Source: a virus
Direction: 5' to 3' (one strand)
DNA: 33,694 bases
IMG/VR virus record: IMGVR_UViG_3300027749_000314
Coordinates: 1 to 33,694 of that record
Part shown: one piece after another, positions 1-10,078 of the stretch
Numbering within the stretch: position 1 is the first letter of the stretch
Layout of the letters: every line of letters starts with the position of its first letter
Made by a program: the position numbers and the translations under genes
Notes under the pieces: model-generated
Told to the model about the DNA's origin: nothing
The model's input: only the letters and a program-made list of their open reading frames with translations
Databases searched by the model: none

Positions 1-3000
1 AGAACGGAACATTCTGTTGAACATATGCAGTTAAATAATAATCGTTGTCATCATTTGAAATATATCCACGATTCAAATTAAATTGCTTTATTTGATTTCG
101 GCTGACATTTTCATCAATAGTTGAAGAATATTGGTTAGAAGACTGTACAGTTGCAGCAATATTATCTTTAGTATCAATATCACCCACATTTATATTAACT
201 TCGCTGAGTGTCGGTGGACGCAATTGAAGTCTGGGTCTTTCCAATAACGAAGGTTCAATCAGAACACCAGTTAAAAGTTTCGTTCTTGCCGGCACAACAT
301 TTCGTATAGAATCAAATGTAGAATTATCAACGTAGTTTTTATACAACGTCATAAATTCTTGATATAAAACAGGTTCGCCATTATATTGATAATAATTTTG
401 ACTCAAAGATTTCAAATCTTTATATGAAGATTGATAAATGTTACCTGGATCTGCAACCGAGTTCATAACATTATAGTCTCCCAAGAAATTGATGATATCA
501 TCGTCTTTCACCTTGAACGGAGAAATAAATACTCCAATTAAATTTGAATCTGGCGAAAATACATCAACATTTTGAGAAACAGTTTGCACGGGTGAAGGTG
601 CCGATGTCAATATTTGTTCTACTTTGCGGATTTTGTTATTTTTCAACTTATTGGGACCATAATGGGAAACCAATATAGATTGTACGACATCCACTTCTTC
701 AAACTGATATGGATACGTAGACTGAGAATAAAAGGTACATGCATTAGATTGTGTAACGTTATTATTGACAAAATTATAACCGCTTCCAGTCAAAGTGGAC
801 TGTCCGATGGGTAAATGTGGCAATATTGGAACTATACTTGATGATGCCAAATTAATAGGATAATCAAAATTGTATCTAAAAACAAGATCGTTCCAAGTAT
901 TAGTGACATCATTGTTTCCATAGAAATTGTAGTTTCTTGAATATTCGGAGAAATATTCATTGGAAATTGGATTTTGTATTAAATTAATTTTATCCAACAA
1001 TCCGGTGAAATTCTTGTTTGATGTGGGAAAATTTCCAAAATATAAATATCCGTCTTGTGAAAATGCTTGATTGTATGTTTTGGTTAAAACTACACTTGAA
1101 GAATGGTTGAACACTTCACGGTCTCCATCATATGACTTGACAACCAAATCATATTGCGTAGGAATATAATCTTCGGTTGAATTTGTATCAAGAAATGATG
1201 AAGTTGAATTTCTTCTTAACAATACGTTATAAAAATTGTCACCGTTAAATATAGGGACATTTTCTATTTTCATTGACTTATCTTGTATATTGAAAATTAT
1301 ATCACCATAATTATCAACTTTGGATTTTAACAAAGAGAGATTCCAAGAAGTATCTTTTGTTACTAAATTTATTCTTTGATTTTGGACATAACTCTTTTCT
1401 GTTTTGAAAGTAAATTCCAGAGACTTTGCAGACGACGTATATGGAAATTTTACATATTCCGTGCCAGATTGGTATTTGGTAAAATAATACTTTGCGTCAT
1501 ATACATAACTGGTTTTGTTGTTTTTGAATATATCGTTTCCTCCGAATTCACGGATAGTTAAAATGTTTAATGGAACACCATAACAAGATAACAACAAATT
1601 GATACACTCTTCAGTGCCTTTTGTTTTATAAATCTGGGGCAAATTATCTAAAATTCGCTTCCAAATAATTTCGTTCTTGTTTTTTGTTGAAACGATGGAT
1701 GAATCCGATGCGTAAGTTAAGAGTGTACTTTTATTGGCAAAATCAGTTGATGTGTCCCAACCGAAAGTCTTTAACATATAGTAAACCAAGTCGGGGAGAT
1801 AATCGTTGCTTGATGTAGATCTGTTTAAAATGGGGAAAGATTTTATATATTGATATATATTATCAAAATGGTGACCTACCATTGACAAGAACAATAGATA
1901 ATCATTATTATCTTCATTCAACTTCAAATATTCCGGTGTGTTATTTACCAAACTATCAATGTTTTGAATGTCATAATTTTCTGCGTCAATAATATAGTTG
2001 TGATAATTAGAATTAGTATCAGACAACGATCCTTGTATCAATGATTGATTGGTATACAGATACGATTCATATCCATCAAACGAATTTTGAATTGAAAGTG
2101 TGTTATTTTGTAGAGATTGAATATCAGATGAATATGACGCGGAAATTATTGTATTACTAGATGTTGCCAACGCCGATAAAGTTTGAATCTGAATATTGGT
2201 GCTGTTTATAGATTCAAGTTTGTTCTTAAATACTTTAATTCTAATAGCAGCAGACGAAAATATTACAAAGTTTTCAAATTTGCTATAATCAATGTTTAAA
2301 TTTTTTAACTTATCAATTATATTAATTTGTGACAGTGTAGTATCAGATAAACCTTGGTCCAGTGAATCAATATTATTATAACTGTATTTGTTTGCATTAT
2401 TGATTTTTACGGAGAAATCTGGTCCGCCGATTTTATGTTGAGGAACCGTCTTCAAAGGCATCAAAATAACATTTTGAACAATTGGAGTTATACTGATGTT
2501 TGAAATCCAACATTTGGACTTTACTGCATAATCAAATGACAATGGACTATCAAGTTTGACTAGTAATTCTATATGTTTTGATTCACTTTCATTTTGAGAC
2601 GAAAATGAATGATCAATGAATTTAACTACCAAACCACTTCCAAAGTTTAATGAGTTTTTGTAATATGAATAGAACTTATTTAAAAATGCGTTTTCAATCA
2701 CACGTAATACCGACTGTACAAAATTATCATATACGATTGTAGAAACAATTTGTAAATTGTTTGTAAGATCCACATTAAAAATGTTAATTATAGCAAGTTC
2801 ATTTAAATACTCTTTTTGAACTATGTATTTAATTTGTTGATTGAGTTCTTGAAAACTCACTATGTTTTTTGAATATGTATACAACCAGTATTTGATATAA
2901 TTTTTGATACCAAACAAATTTTTGATTGTGGTATTATTAAATAAATCCAACTGAAGTTTCTGTGTTCCATCGTAAATTGAGTTTATGAATGATATAGCAT

Positions 3001-3685
3001 CTACATCGGATTTAAATCCAAATGCATTTTTAAAATTTACAATATCTGATGGATTTGACTGTGAATATGATTTGTAATTATTTTCACAATTAAAATTTTC
3101 AAGGGACGTAACTATTAATTCAACTACGTCTTCTATCAACACCAACTTTCTACAAAATGCTTCATAATGAAGATTTTCAAAAAAAACATTTTTGTCAGTA
3201 GATTGTTTTTGAAAAGTTGGAATCAACTTCAATTCTTTTCTTGAAGGAGAAATGTCTGATATTATCAATTGATAATTTTGACTACCTGCCACCGTTCTTG
3301 TAAAATTATATGATGTGATATGTTGTCCATCAAAAACATTTGATGCGGATAAATCTGAACCAATATCTATCAAAAGATTATTTTGATAATTAATATAATT
3401 GGTTTTGACTTTGCGATAATTATAAGTAAATTGGTTTTTATCTACGTCCTTATAAATTCCGACTTGAGATAGATATTGAACGTCTGGATTTTTGTATACC
3501 CAACCATTTTGTTCTCCAATTGTGTTAAAATAAGAAAATTCAACAATATCTCTATCAGACTTACCGAAGAAAATATCCGAGTTATTTGTATTCTGATTGT
3601 AATTATTTACATCATCCGCACTAAAATATGAAGCAGTATTAAAACTACTTGTGAATGTGCTTACCAATGGATATGGAAAATTCAT
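1..3685 (-). CDS. Large tail/baseplate structural protein, C-terminus cut by window edge
   Basis: An open minus-strand frame runs from an ATG at 3683-3685 off the left edge of the window, giving at least 1228 residues with no stop. It starts MNFPYPLVSTFTSSFN. The long N-terminal half is Asn/Ser/Tyr-rich. About two thirds along is the segment LDNLPQIYKTKGTEECINLL followed by CYGVP. This LP-x-KTKGT...CYG block resembles a motif I associate with large phage tail or baseplate proteins; I could not check this against a database. A beta-rich stretch after it (SLEFTFKTEKS ... FYNVLLRRNS) resembles a LamG/concanavalin-like fold. It follows 3 nt after the neighbouring gene in a tight same-strand block with gp6 and gp25 homologues, so a structural tail role is likely. 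Exact function is inferred from context. Confidence 0.8.
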   Translation of the reverse strand, partial: MNFPYPLVSTFTSSFNTASYFSADDVNNYNQNTNNSDIFFGKSDRDIVEFSYFNTIGEQNGWVYKNPDVQYLSQVGIYKDVDKNQFTYNYRKVKTNYINYQNNLLIDIGSDLSASNVFDGQHITSYNFTRTVAGSQNYQLIISDISPSRKELKLIPTFQKQSTDKNVFFENLHYEAFCRKLVLIEDVVELIVTSLENFNCENNYKSYSQSNPSDIVNFKNAFGFKSDVDAISFINSIYDGTQKLQLDLFNNTTIKNLFGIKNYIKYWLYTYSKNIVSFQELNQQIKYIVQKEYLNELAIINIFNVDLTNNLQIVSTIVYDNFVQSVLRVIENAFLNKFYSYYKNSLNFGSGLVVKFIDHSFSSQNESESKHIELLVKLDSPLSFDYAVKSKCWISNISITPIVQNVILMPLKTVPQHKIGGPDFSVKINNANKYSYNNIDSLDQGLSDTTLSQINIIDKLKNLNIDYSKFENFVIFSSAAIRIKVFKNKLESINSTNIQIQTLSALATSSNTIISASYSSDIQSLQNNTLSIQNSFDGYESYLYTNQSLIQGSLSDTNSNYHNYIIDAENYDIQNIDSLVNNTPEYLKLNEDNNDYLLFLSMVGHHFDNIYQYIKSFPILNRSTSSNDYLPDLVYYMLKTFGWDTSTDFANKSTLLTYASDSSIVSTKNKNEIIWKRILDNLPQIYKTKGTEECINLLLSCYGVPLNILTIREFGGNDIFKNNKTSYVYDAKYYFTKYQSGTEYVKFPYTSSAKSLEFTFKTEKSYVQNQRINLVTKDTSWNLSLLKSKVDNYGDIIFNIQDKSMKIENVPIFNGDNFYNVLLRRNSTSSFLDTNSTEDYIPTQYDLVVKSYDGDREVFNHSSSVVLTKTYNQAFSQDGYLYFGNFPTSNKNFTGLLDKINLIQNPISNEYFSEYSRNYNFYGNNDVTNTWNDLVFRYNFDYPINLASSSIVPILPHLPIGQSTLTGSGYNFVNNNVTQSNACTFYSQSTYPYQFEEVDVVQSILVSHYGPNKLKNNKIRKVEQILTSAPSPVQTVSQNVDVFSPDSNLIGVFISPFKVKDDDIINFLGDYNVMNSVADPGNIYQSSYKDLKSLSQNYYQYNGEPVLYQEFMTLYKNYVDNSTFDSIRNVVPARTKLLTGVLIEPSLLERPRLQLRPPTLSEVNINVGDIDTKDNIAATVQSSNQYSSTIDENVSRNQIKQFNLNRGYISNDDNDYYLTAYVQQNVPF

Positions 3686-3688
3686 AAA

Positions 3689-4087
3689 TTATGATGGAGG
3701 AGTCAATTTTGCAACAATGTTGTTTAGTTTAGTATTTGCATCATCTCGTTCAGCCTTCAATTGTTGTATAGTATATTCAAGTTCGGCAATAACTTCTAAT
3801 GGAACGGAACTAATACTTGCTGCCAATACGGACTCAACGTAGTTATTGGAAGTATTTACATTGGTATTTATAGGATTGGCTAACACAGGAATAAATTCAT
3901 CAAATTTTACAGAAGGAAGAAGAGATTCAATTTTATTGACATCATAATTGAAATCATATAATCCCACTTTCAAATATTGAGTAGAAAAGCTAGGATTGTT
4001 TTCGTCCACGACAAAATTTCCAAAAGTATCTAATTGATATTGATATATTCCGTTATGAATGAAGTTGTTTATTTGTTCTTGATACAT
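3689..4087 (-). CDS. Hypothetical protein with C-terminal coiled coil
   Basis: This encodes 132 residues starting MYQEQINNFIHNGIYQYQLD. The last third (about 95-125, EVIAELEYTIQQLKAERDDA) is a heptad-patterned helix likely to form a coiled coil. It sits 3 nt upstream of the giant tail protein and 2 nt downstream of the DNRLRE-type protein, so it belongs to the tail operon. It could be a trimerisation or connector factor for one of its neighbours, but no family is recognised. The start codon follows an AT-rich leader with no Shine-Dalgarno sequence. Confidence 0.7.
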   Translation of the reverse strand: MYQEQINNFIHNGIYQYQLDTFGNFVVDENNPSFSTQYLKVGLYDFNYDVNKIESLLPSVKFDEFIPVLANPINTNVNTSNNYVESVLAASISSVPLEVIAELEYTIQQLKAERDDANTKLNNIVAKLTPPS

Positions 4088-4089
4088 AA

Positions 4090-6492
4090 TTATCTTGTTA
4101 TAGTAAATATATTGCCGTTATCAAAAATCTTAACTTCTCCGTTGATTGTTGTTTTTATAAGTAATCTATAATATCTAGAAACTGGCAAAGTTGTTGTATC
4201 AAGATTGAAATAATGAACCGAACCGTCACAACTCAACTTAGTATAATCATCAAAATCAACCACCATGTTTTCACTTTCGTTGTCTTTGATGGCGTAATAT
4301 GTATTTGTGGACAATAAACTTGAACTCAAATATTGACTTTGTTGGGTACCTTTAACAAAATTCTTGAGAGGAGACTTTTCTCTTGCAAATAGATTGATTC
4401 TTACCAAAGAACCAAATTTATATTCTCTACTGAGATTTTTTACTACTACTGTATATGGATTGTATCCACCAAGAGGAACCATGCTCCCAGAGTTATATAC
4501 ACTGTCGTCCCAAGATACATCCAAATATGGAGAATAGATGGTATTGGTTTCTTTGCTAAAGAACTTGATTGTTCCATTGACATTATCAATTCCAGACAAT
4601 TCAAGAGAAGTCATCAAAATCACACCTTCATTTGGTACACATCCACATAACCATCCTTTAACAATATTGGTAACATCCACATTGATATCAGACGTTGTAT
4701 AACTAAATGCTTGGGATGATAACAAAGAACTTCCCGTAGATAATGTGGAACAGAACTTGGATGCAAATGATTGCGTCAAAGATGATGCTACACTTGCCGA
4801 AGTGGAAATTTGTAAATTATAAATGTCTTGATTGAAATATGATATCAAACTTGATGAAAAACCTTGAAGAACACTTGATGAGAATGTCGCATTCAATAAA
4901 TTATTATAACTTGATATGATAGAAGCAGATTCACTTGAACTTATATAACTCAAGAATTGTTGATTAAACAAATCTGCAGACAAACTTGCAGATTGATTGG
5001 TTGGATTACATGCACATCCACTTGAACTATACCAATAACTTGCTGAAAGTTGATTTGCTAAACTTGAAGAAAATGAGGTATATGCGCTGTAAACATACGA
5101 AGATGATACACTAGAAGATACACTTGCGGTTACTAAGTTATTGATTCTATTATACAAATCAGAATATATAGTAGATGGTGCGACACTACTTGAAAGTGAA
5201 CGGATGTATTGATATGATTGAGATGTATATGTTACTAATGACGCAGAATTCATCAATATTGTTTGTATACTTGATGACAAACTATTTAAGAACAAAATAC
5301 TTGACGTATATTCTGTTTGATACACAGAGCTTGATACATTAATTGATGCAAGTGAACTTGAAATACTTGCTGATGTATTTGTATAAGTAGTCGTTGCAAA
5401 CGAATTAATAAAATTGTATGATTGTAACGAATTTGAACTTGACAACTGCGAACTTGATAATATCAATATCAAACTTGACGATAAGAAACCGGAAAAACTA
5501 GAAGTCAAACTTGTTTGGAGACTTGATGAATATTGAGTTTCAAATGTAGGAGTAGAACTTGATGTATTAAAGAATAAAGTTTTAACACTTGATGTTGGTT
5601 GAATAAATGAAGTGGGAACACTATAATACCATGTTCCCCCTTGATTTGAAAATGAACCTGTCGCAAAACTTTGAGTTAGAAAATAGTTATGTGTGGTAGA
5701 ATAGGAATTGTTTGAACCTGTTCCGTACCAGTAAGATGCATCAGTTCCTGCATCATTTGTATAATTCCAACTAACTCCAATAGAATCTCCACCGGTTGAA
5801 TACCGACCGATGCCCATATTCCAACTTTGACTCACTGGAAATGCGTAAATTGTATAATCGGTTGGAACCTCATGGGTTTCAGTTGATTTCAACTTCAGAT
5901 AAAATTTTATATTATCCGTTGTAATGTTTCCGGTCGCAAGTGAGGATGAAAGACTTGAAAGATCAAATTTTATCAATATTCTACTCAACTCCGGAGTATT
6001 ATAGTAAGTATAATATGGTTCATATACATTCATTGTGCCAGATACAACCCCCGTTAAACTTCCATTGAATGATGCCAATGATCCAGATGCATATGAAAAT
6101 GTTCCATTAAATGATCCTGTCAAACTTCCGGTTACAAATCCACTAACATTTCCACTAAATCCACTTAGAGTAGATCCTGTAGTTGGTGTCCCGTTGTAAG
6201 AACCAGATACTCTGCCATTGAAATTAGAAGAAGTAAATGTGGAAGAACCCGAAATATAAAATTGAGCAGAGGTATCGCTTCCACTTAGATATCCGTAGAA
6301 AGATCCACTATAGTTTTGTATTGAAGATGCATATGTTCCACTTACAGGTACATTTGTATACAAATTCAAGAGTTTATTCAATTGGGGAATTGATTTTAAT
6401 TCTAAAATTTCATCAATACCAAGATTTTTATTAACATAACCTTTTTCATTGGTTATGTATGAGTCTTTTAATGGATATATAAATGTGTGCAT
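4090..6492 (-). CDS. Ser-rich virion surface protein with DNRLRE-like domain split by a long insert
   Basis: The product is 800 residues long. Residues 50-155 are Gly/Ser repeats of the type GSFxGxxSG. Residues about 165-260 (SRILIKFDLSSL, KFYLKLKSTETHEVPTDYTI, SQSWNMG, VSWNYTN) match the first half of a DNRLRE domain, a beta-sandwich found in bacterial and phage surface proteins. Residues about 602-660 (DINVDVTNIVKGWLCGC, NEGVILMTS, YLDVSWDD) match its second half. Between them is a roughly 300-residue Ser-rich, helix-prone region with many SSSL/SSSV motifs. The C-terminal 130 residues are another beta-rich module. Its place between gp6 and the giant tail protein indicates a tail-fibre or baseplate adhesin. 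The domain call is by motif reading, not by profile search. Confidence 0.75.
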   Translation of the reverse strand: MHTFIYPLKDSYITNEKGYVNKNLGIDEILELKSIPQLNKLLNLYTNVPVSGTYASSIQNYSGSFYGYLSGSDTSAQFYISGSSTFTSSNFNGRVSGSYNGTPTTGSTLSGFSGNVSGFVTGSLTGSFNGTFSYASGSLASFNGSLTGVVSGTMNVYEPYYTYYNTPELSRILIKFDLSSLSSSLATGNITTDNIKFYLKLKSTETHEVPTDYTIYAFPVSQSWNMGIGRYSTGGDSIGVSWNYTNDAGTDASYWYGTGSNNSYSTTHNYFLTQSFATGSFSNQGGTWYYSVPTSFIQPTSSVKTLFFNTSSSTPTFETQYSSSLQTSLTSSFSGFLSSSLILILSSSQLSSSNSLQSYNFINSFATTTYTNTSASISSSLASINVSSSVYQTEYTSSILFLNSLSSSIQTILMNSASLVTYTSQSYQYIRSLSSSVAPSTIYSDLYNRINNLVTASVSSSVSSSYVYSAYTSFSSSLANQLSASYWYSSSGCACNPTNQSASLSADLFNQQFLSYISSSESASIISSYNNLLNATFSSSVLQGFSSSLISYFNQDIYNLQISTSASVASSLTQSFASKFCSTLSTGSSLLSSQAFSYTTSDINVDVTNIVKGWLCGCVPNEGVILMTSLELSGIDNVNGTIKFFSKETNTIYSPYLDVSWDDSVYNSGSMVPLGGYNPYTVVVKNLSREYKFGSLVRINLFAREKSPLKNFVKGTQQSQYLSSSLLSTNTYYAIKDNESENMVVDFDDYTKLSCDGSVHYFNLDTTTLPVSRYYRLLIKTTINGEVKIFDNGNIFTITR

Positions 6493-6493
6493 A

Positions 6494-8473
6494 TTACAAT
6501 ACGCTTCCTTGAATGTCTACGGTTGGGAATTTAACCTCAAAAACACATGGATCCAAAGATGGATAAATGATATTATTTTTTGTAGCACCTGTTATGTCAT
6601 ATTGATACGGAGAGTAGTTTCCATTGACAGATGTAAGATTCATAATTTCTAAACTTGCAACAGATTGCACTCCATCAACTTTTGCAATTTCCAATTGAAG
6701 TTGACTTAAATTTATTGGTTGTGAGAACCCCCATTTATCAATATAAAAAAAGTCTTGAACGGTTTGATTACATTGATCCAACACGTCTTTCTTATTATAA
6801 TTGTTATAAGTTACAATTTTAAATTTGACTCCTATATTGATAATGTATCCGTCAATCAAATTGATACCGTCTGTCAACATTCTATATTTTGAAAGATATT
6901 GTTTGATATTATATGTCAATGCGGCATTTATCGGAGTTAAATTTTTATTTGAATCATATCCAAGAACATATAGATTCACTGAGAATGGATTGCTAATATC
7001 ATAATTTATTTTTCTAAAATAATTTTCAACTGCATTGGTTGTAGCAGTTGCATTATTGTTATAATCAACATATCCACTTACGTCTTTTTTTAATCCAAAG
7101 TTCAAATCTGCATCGGATTTCACAAATGATTTTGCAATGCTTCCGAATTGCGATGGCATTCCGAATGTTCTTACAACATAATCATCTTTGGTTACCGCTC
7201 TGTTTTGAGAAGCAAAAGTTGCTATAGCATTCTGACGAATTTCTTCTACCGTTTCTTGATCTGCTCCTCCAGTTGCAGCAATAAAATTGTTGGCTTTTAA
7301 AGTTTGTTTGATTGTATTAAACAAATTTTGTTGAGATGGATTCAAAGAACTTGCGTCATTCAATAATTGATATGAATTTATTCTTACTATTTCATTTACA
7401 TTACAATTGGATGTTAGTCCACCGCCGACAACATATGTTATTGTTAATGTGGTATTAGACGGAGCCGTACCATATGAATTGGTTTTCAAAAAATTACTAC
7501 TATCAAGAGATAAATCAATGTTTCTGATATTCGCTAATCCAATTCCAACTACACCTGCTGTAGGATATATGATTTGATCACCAACATTGTCGGTGTTTGC
7601 ACCGAATTCCAAATATGTCGTATTACCAGCAGTAATATTTCTTGTAAACTTACGTGATGTCATTAACGACTTCATTATCTTGGGAACTTCAGTTTTATAA
7701 ACATAAAAAGTTCCATCGTTCGTTTCGTTATTGTCTACCTCAGTAAAAATTACTTCTTGTGCCAAATATTCAACTTCATGCCACTTATTATTATTACTAT
7801 CACGAATATCTATTATTTCCAAAACATTGGTTTCGTCAAATTCAATATGAAAAAATGGAGTCGCTGCACCAACCGATACAGTCTTTGTAACCAATTTACC
7901 GGAGAATGCATCTGCGGTTTTTCTGAGAAGGAAAAATTGAGGAACTCCGAGTGCATCTCTTGAATATACCGATACATCTCTAGGAGAAAATGAAGTATCA
8001 ACAGAAAAATCAACGGGTTCAGCAATCAAAAAGTTTTGTCCAGATGTATTCTCCAATTGCATATATTGTTGAATGGATAGACAATATGATTCGTCGGGAA
8101 TATAATTACCATCAACATTCGTCTTTGATGGAACTAATTGAAACAATTCAATATGAGTAGTTGCTGCTTTTGCTGCGTAAGGTTTATATCCCAGATATTT
8201 AGCCAACGTCAAAACATTCTTACGTTCCTCTGCATATGGAAGAAGACTTTCTTTGAATTGATAATCTATATAGTAAGAAAGAACATCACCAACATATGCG
8301 GCCTGTTCAATAAACATTGTGCCAGGTGACGCATCGCTGAAATCTTGATAACTAGTTGGATAATAACTCTTGGCAAAATCAATCAAACCTTGTTTGAATG
8401 AATTAAAATCCCGATTAAGGTACTTAACGTCCTTATTCTGAGGTTGAAATGATTTTTGTATTGTATTTGCCAT
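6494..8473 (-). CDS. 6: Baseplate wedge protein, T4 gp6-like (baseplate J family)
   Basis: The product is 659 residues long. The N-terminus has the typical gp6 signature: VKYLNRDFNSFKQGLIDFAK, DFSDASPGTMFIEQAAYVGD, then VLSYYIDYQFKESLLPYAEE. The C-terminal part (DGINLIDGYIINIGVKFKI ... VQDFFYIDKWGFSQPINLSQLQLEIAKVDGV) fits the J-like/gp6 C-terminal domain. In T4, gp6 dimers form the core of the wedge and the iris that opens during sheath contraction. The gene lies directly downstream of the gp25 homologue with a 3-nt gap, the same neighbourhood as in many T4-like phages. Length is close to T4 gp6. Confidence 0.93.
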   Translation of the reverse strand: MANTIQKSFQPQNKDVKYLNRDFNSFKQGLIDFAKSYYPTSYQDFSDASPGTMFIEQAAYVGDVLSYYIDYQFKESLLPYAEERKNVLTLAKYLGYKPYAAKAATTHIELFQLVPSKTNVDGNYIPDESYCLSIQQYMQLENTSGQNFLIAEPVDFSVDTSFSPRDVSVYSRDALGVPQFFLLRKTADAFSGKLVTKTVSVGAATPFFHIEFDETNVLEIIDIRDSNNNKWHEVEYLAQEVIFTEVDNNETNDGTFYVYKTEVPKIMKSLMTSRKFTRNITAGNTTYLEFGANTDNVGDQIIYPTAGVVGIGLANIRNIDLSLDSSNFLKTNSYGTAPSNTTLTITYVVGGGLTSNCNVNEIVRINSYQLLNDASSLNPSQQNLFNTIKQTLKANNFIAATGGADQETVEEIRQNAIATFASQNRAVTKDDYVVRTFGMPSQFGSIAKSFVKSDADLNFGLKKDVSGYVDYNNNATATTNAVENYFRKINYDISNPFSVNLYVLGYDSNKNLTPINAALTYNIKQYLSKYRMLTDGINLIDGYIINIGVKFKIVTYNNYNKKDVLDQCNQTVQDFFYIDKWGFSQPINLSQLQLEIAKVDGVQSVASLEIMNLTSVNGNYSPYQYDITGATKNNIIYPSLDPCVFEVKFPTVDIQGSVL

Positions 8474-8476
8474 ACT

Positions 8477-8926
8477 TTATATGTTATTCGTTGTAGTAAA
8501 CGAAAAGCTACTTGTTTGGTTATTAAATGTAAATTGTATACTTATTCTAACTATATAATTATTAGCATCCTCTGCTTTTTGTGCAGATGAAATGTCCAAA
8601 AATATATTATTTACAAACACATTTGGAAACCAAGTTTGTATATCTTCCCGAATTACATTTTGAAGAATCGTATCAAATCCATCAATGTTTTGTTCAAACA
8701 AGTAATTATATAGTCTTGTTCCAAATTGGGGATTAAAACGTCTTTCGGATGGTCTCGTTTTGAAAAAATTTAATAAATTTGATCTTATTTGTGTGAGGGA
8801 ATCATATGACTGTGCAAAATATCCATTATTGCCCTTCTGTAAAGGCAGAGTCAATCCAATAGTAGATGGTAGTTTCAAACCAATACTATTTGACAATTTT
8901 GGTAACAGTGTAGGTTTGGAAGCCAT
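8477..8926 (-). CDS. 25: Baseplate wedge protein gp25-like (GPW/gp25 family)
   Basis: The product is 149 residues long. It contains the family pattern: NGYFAQSYDSLTQIRSNLLN followed by FFKTRPSERRFNPQFGTRLY and NYLFEQNIDGFDTILQNVIR. In T4 and other contractile systems gp25 joins the wedge to the first sheath ring and nucleates sheath contraction. The C-terminal strand segment (YIVRISIQFTFNNQ) is typical. The start at 8926 is preceded by AATAATATATATGG with no Shine-Dalgarno sequence. It is adjacent to gp6, which supports the assignment. Confidence 0.92.
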   Translation of the reverse strand: MASKPTLLPKLSNSIGLKLPSTIGLTLPLQKGNNGYFAQSYDSLTQIRSNLLNFFKTRPSERRFNPQFGTRLYNYLFEQNIDGFDTILQNVIREDIQTWFPNVFVNNIFLDISSAQKAEDANNYIVRISIQFTFNNQTSSFSFTTTNNI

Positions 8927-8931
8927 ATATA

Positions 8932-9459
8932 TTATTCGGTTTGAACTAATTCACTTTTAAGATTGCCTTGTTTTTTCTTTCTATCTACCGCTTTCATCAA
9001 TGATCTGAAATCACGGGTCATTACACCCAATACTTTTGCTTGTTCTTCATTTACAGGAGTAGGTGTGGGGGGAACTATTACCGATTCATCGCCACTGACC
9101 CAATTGGTTGGATTGTTAATGAACTGTTGAGATAACGCACCGGTTGACATCGGAGACGTTAATGAAACATAAGATCCTTCTCTTGGAACTCCACCAACAG
9201 TTTCGTTCAGTACCTGATTCAATATATCATTGTTAGTGTATCTTTTAATTGGACGTTTCTCGTCCGTTTTGACTGCAACTGGTTGTTTCTTTACTACAGT
9301 TGTGACCGGCGGCATTTCTAGGTGAGCATCCAAGACATGGGATTCTGACTTGTGAGATAAAATCTCCGTCAAAATTTGTGTAATCATCAATGGCAATGAT
9401 TTCTCTAACTCTTCTTGAACTACCGACTGTATTAATAATTTGAATTCACTTGTTTTCAT
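8932..9459 (-). CDS. Hypothetical baseplate-region protein
   Basis: The product is 175 residues long. The N-terminus (MKTSEFKLLIQSVVQEELEK ... ILTEIL) looks helical. The middle contains a Pro/Thr-rich linker (about 135-145) and the C-terminus is basic (KAVDRKKKQGNLKSELV). I recognise no family. It lies 5 nt upstream of gp25 and downstream of the spike genes, so it is expressed with the baseplate. The motif NDILNQVLNET is in the middle of the protein. It may be an assembly factor or minor baseplate protein; this is inference from position only. Confidence 0.7.
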   Translation of the reverse strand: MKTSEFKLLIQSVVQEELEKSLPLMITQILTEILSHKSESHVLDAHLEMPPVTTVVKKQPVAVKTDEKRPIKRYTNNDILNQVLNETVGGVPREGSYVSLTSPMSTGALSQQFINNPTNWVSGDESVIVPPTPTPVNEEQAKVLGVMTRDFRSLMKAVDRKKKQGNLKSELVQTE

Positions 9460-9526
9460 ATACTATATAATTATCAAACTGGTTTTAAATAAAATGACAA
9501 TATTACTAACTAATTCTTCTATATTT

Positions 9527-10078
9527 CTATTGAGAACACTTTGCACAAAAATATGGAGGTTTTGGAACATTGGGTAGGTTTGCTAGTAATTGAGTAAGAT
9601 TTGGTATTTTTGGTGGTTCTCCTAACCAAGCCTTGACTTTAATATCAATCGGTAGTGGATTTATAGAATCCATAGTAGGAACCTTCGGAATTGAAACTTG
9701 TGACAACGATGGAACTTTCAAACTTGGCAAATTAGAAATATTTGGCAAATTTGGCACAGTAGGAACATTGGGTAATGTAGGCAAACTGGGAATGGGTGGT
9801 ATAAATTGAGACGCTCTATCGGTAAGATCTTTTACAGTAGGTAATCCCAATTGGGGAATTGGTATTGAGGAAGGTATCGGTAACGTTTTCAGTGAATTAA
9901 GTGAATACTTTGCACAATCTATGTCCGGTTTTTCAAATTTTAAACCAGAAACGCGTTTGTTTGGAAGTGTATTTGTAATATTTGTAGATGTATTAGTTAT
10001 TAAATTATTATCGTTATTGGAAACTCCGCTAAGCGGATTTTGAACATCTATAGATGGAGGTTGTGGTAAAGATATCAT
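9527..10078 (-). CDS. Pro-rich low-complexity baseplate-region protein
   Basis: The product is 183 residues long and dominated by repeats such as LPTLPNVPTVPNLPNISNLP and PSLKVPSLSQVSIPKVPTM. The C-terminus has a CAKC pair. The start overlaps the stop of the upstream gp5-like gene by 4 nt (ATGA), so translational coupling is likely. Its coupling to the spike gene suggests it may sit with the hub or spike tip. No known family is recognised. The Pro-every-third-residue pattern would favour an extended, possibly fibrous chain. Confidence 0.7.
   Translation of the reverse strand: MISLPQPPSIDVQNPLSGVSNNDNNLITNTSTNITNTLPNKRVSGLKFEKPDIDCAKYSLNSLKTLPIPSSIPIPQLGLPTVKDLTDRASQFIPPIPSLPTLPNVPTVPNLPNISNLPSLKVPSLSQVSIPKVPTMDSINPLPIDIKVKAWLGEPPKIPNLTQLLANLPNVPKPPYFCAKCSQ

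Noticed and set aside
614-814. Plus-strand frame of 66 codons
   Set aside because: It lies opposite the continuous minus-strand tail gene, with no coherent protein features. The other plus-strand frames opposite the tail block are treated the same way.
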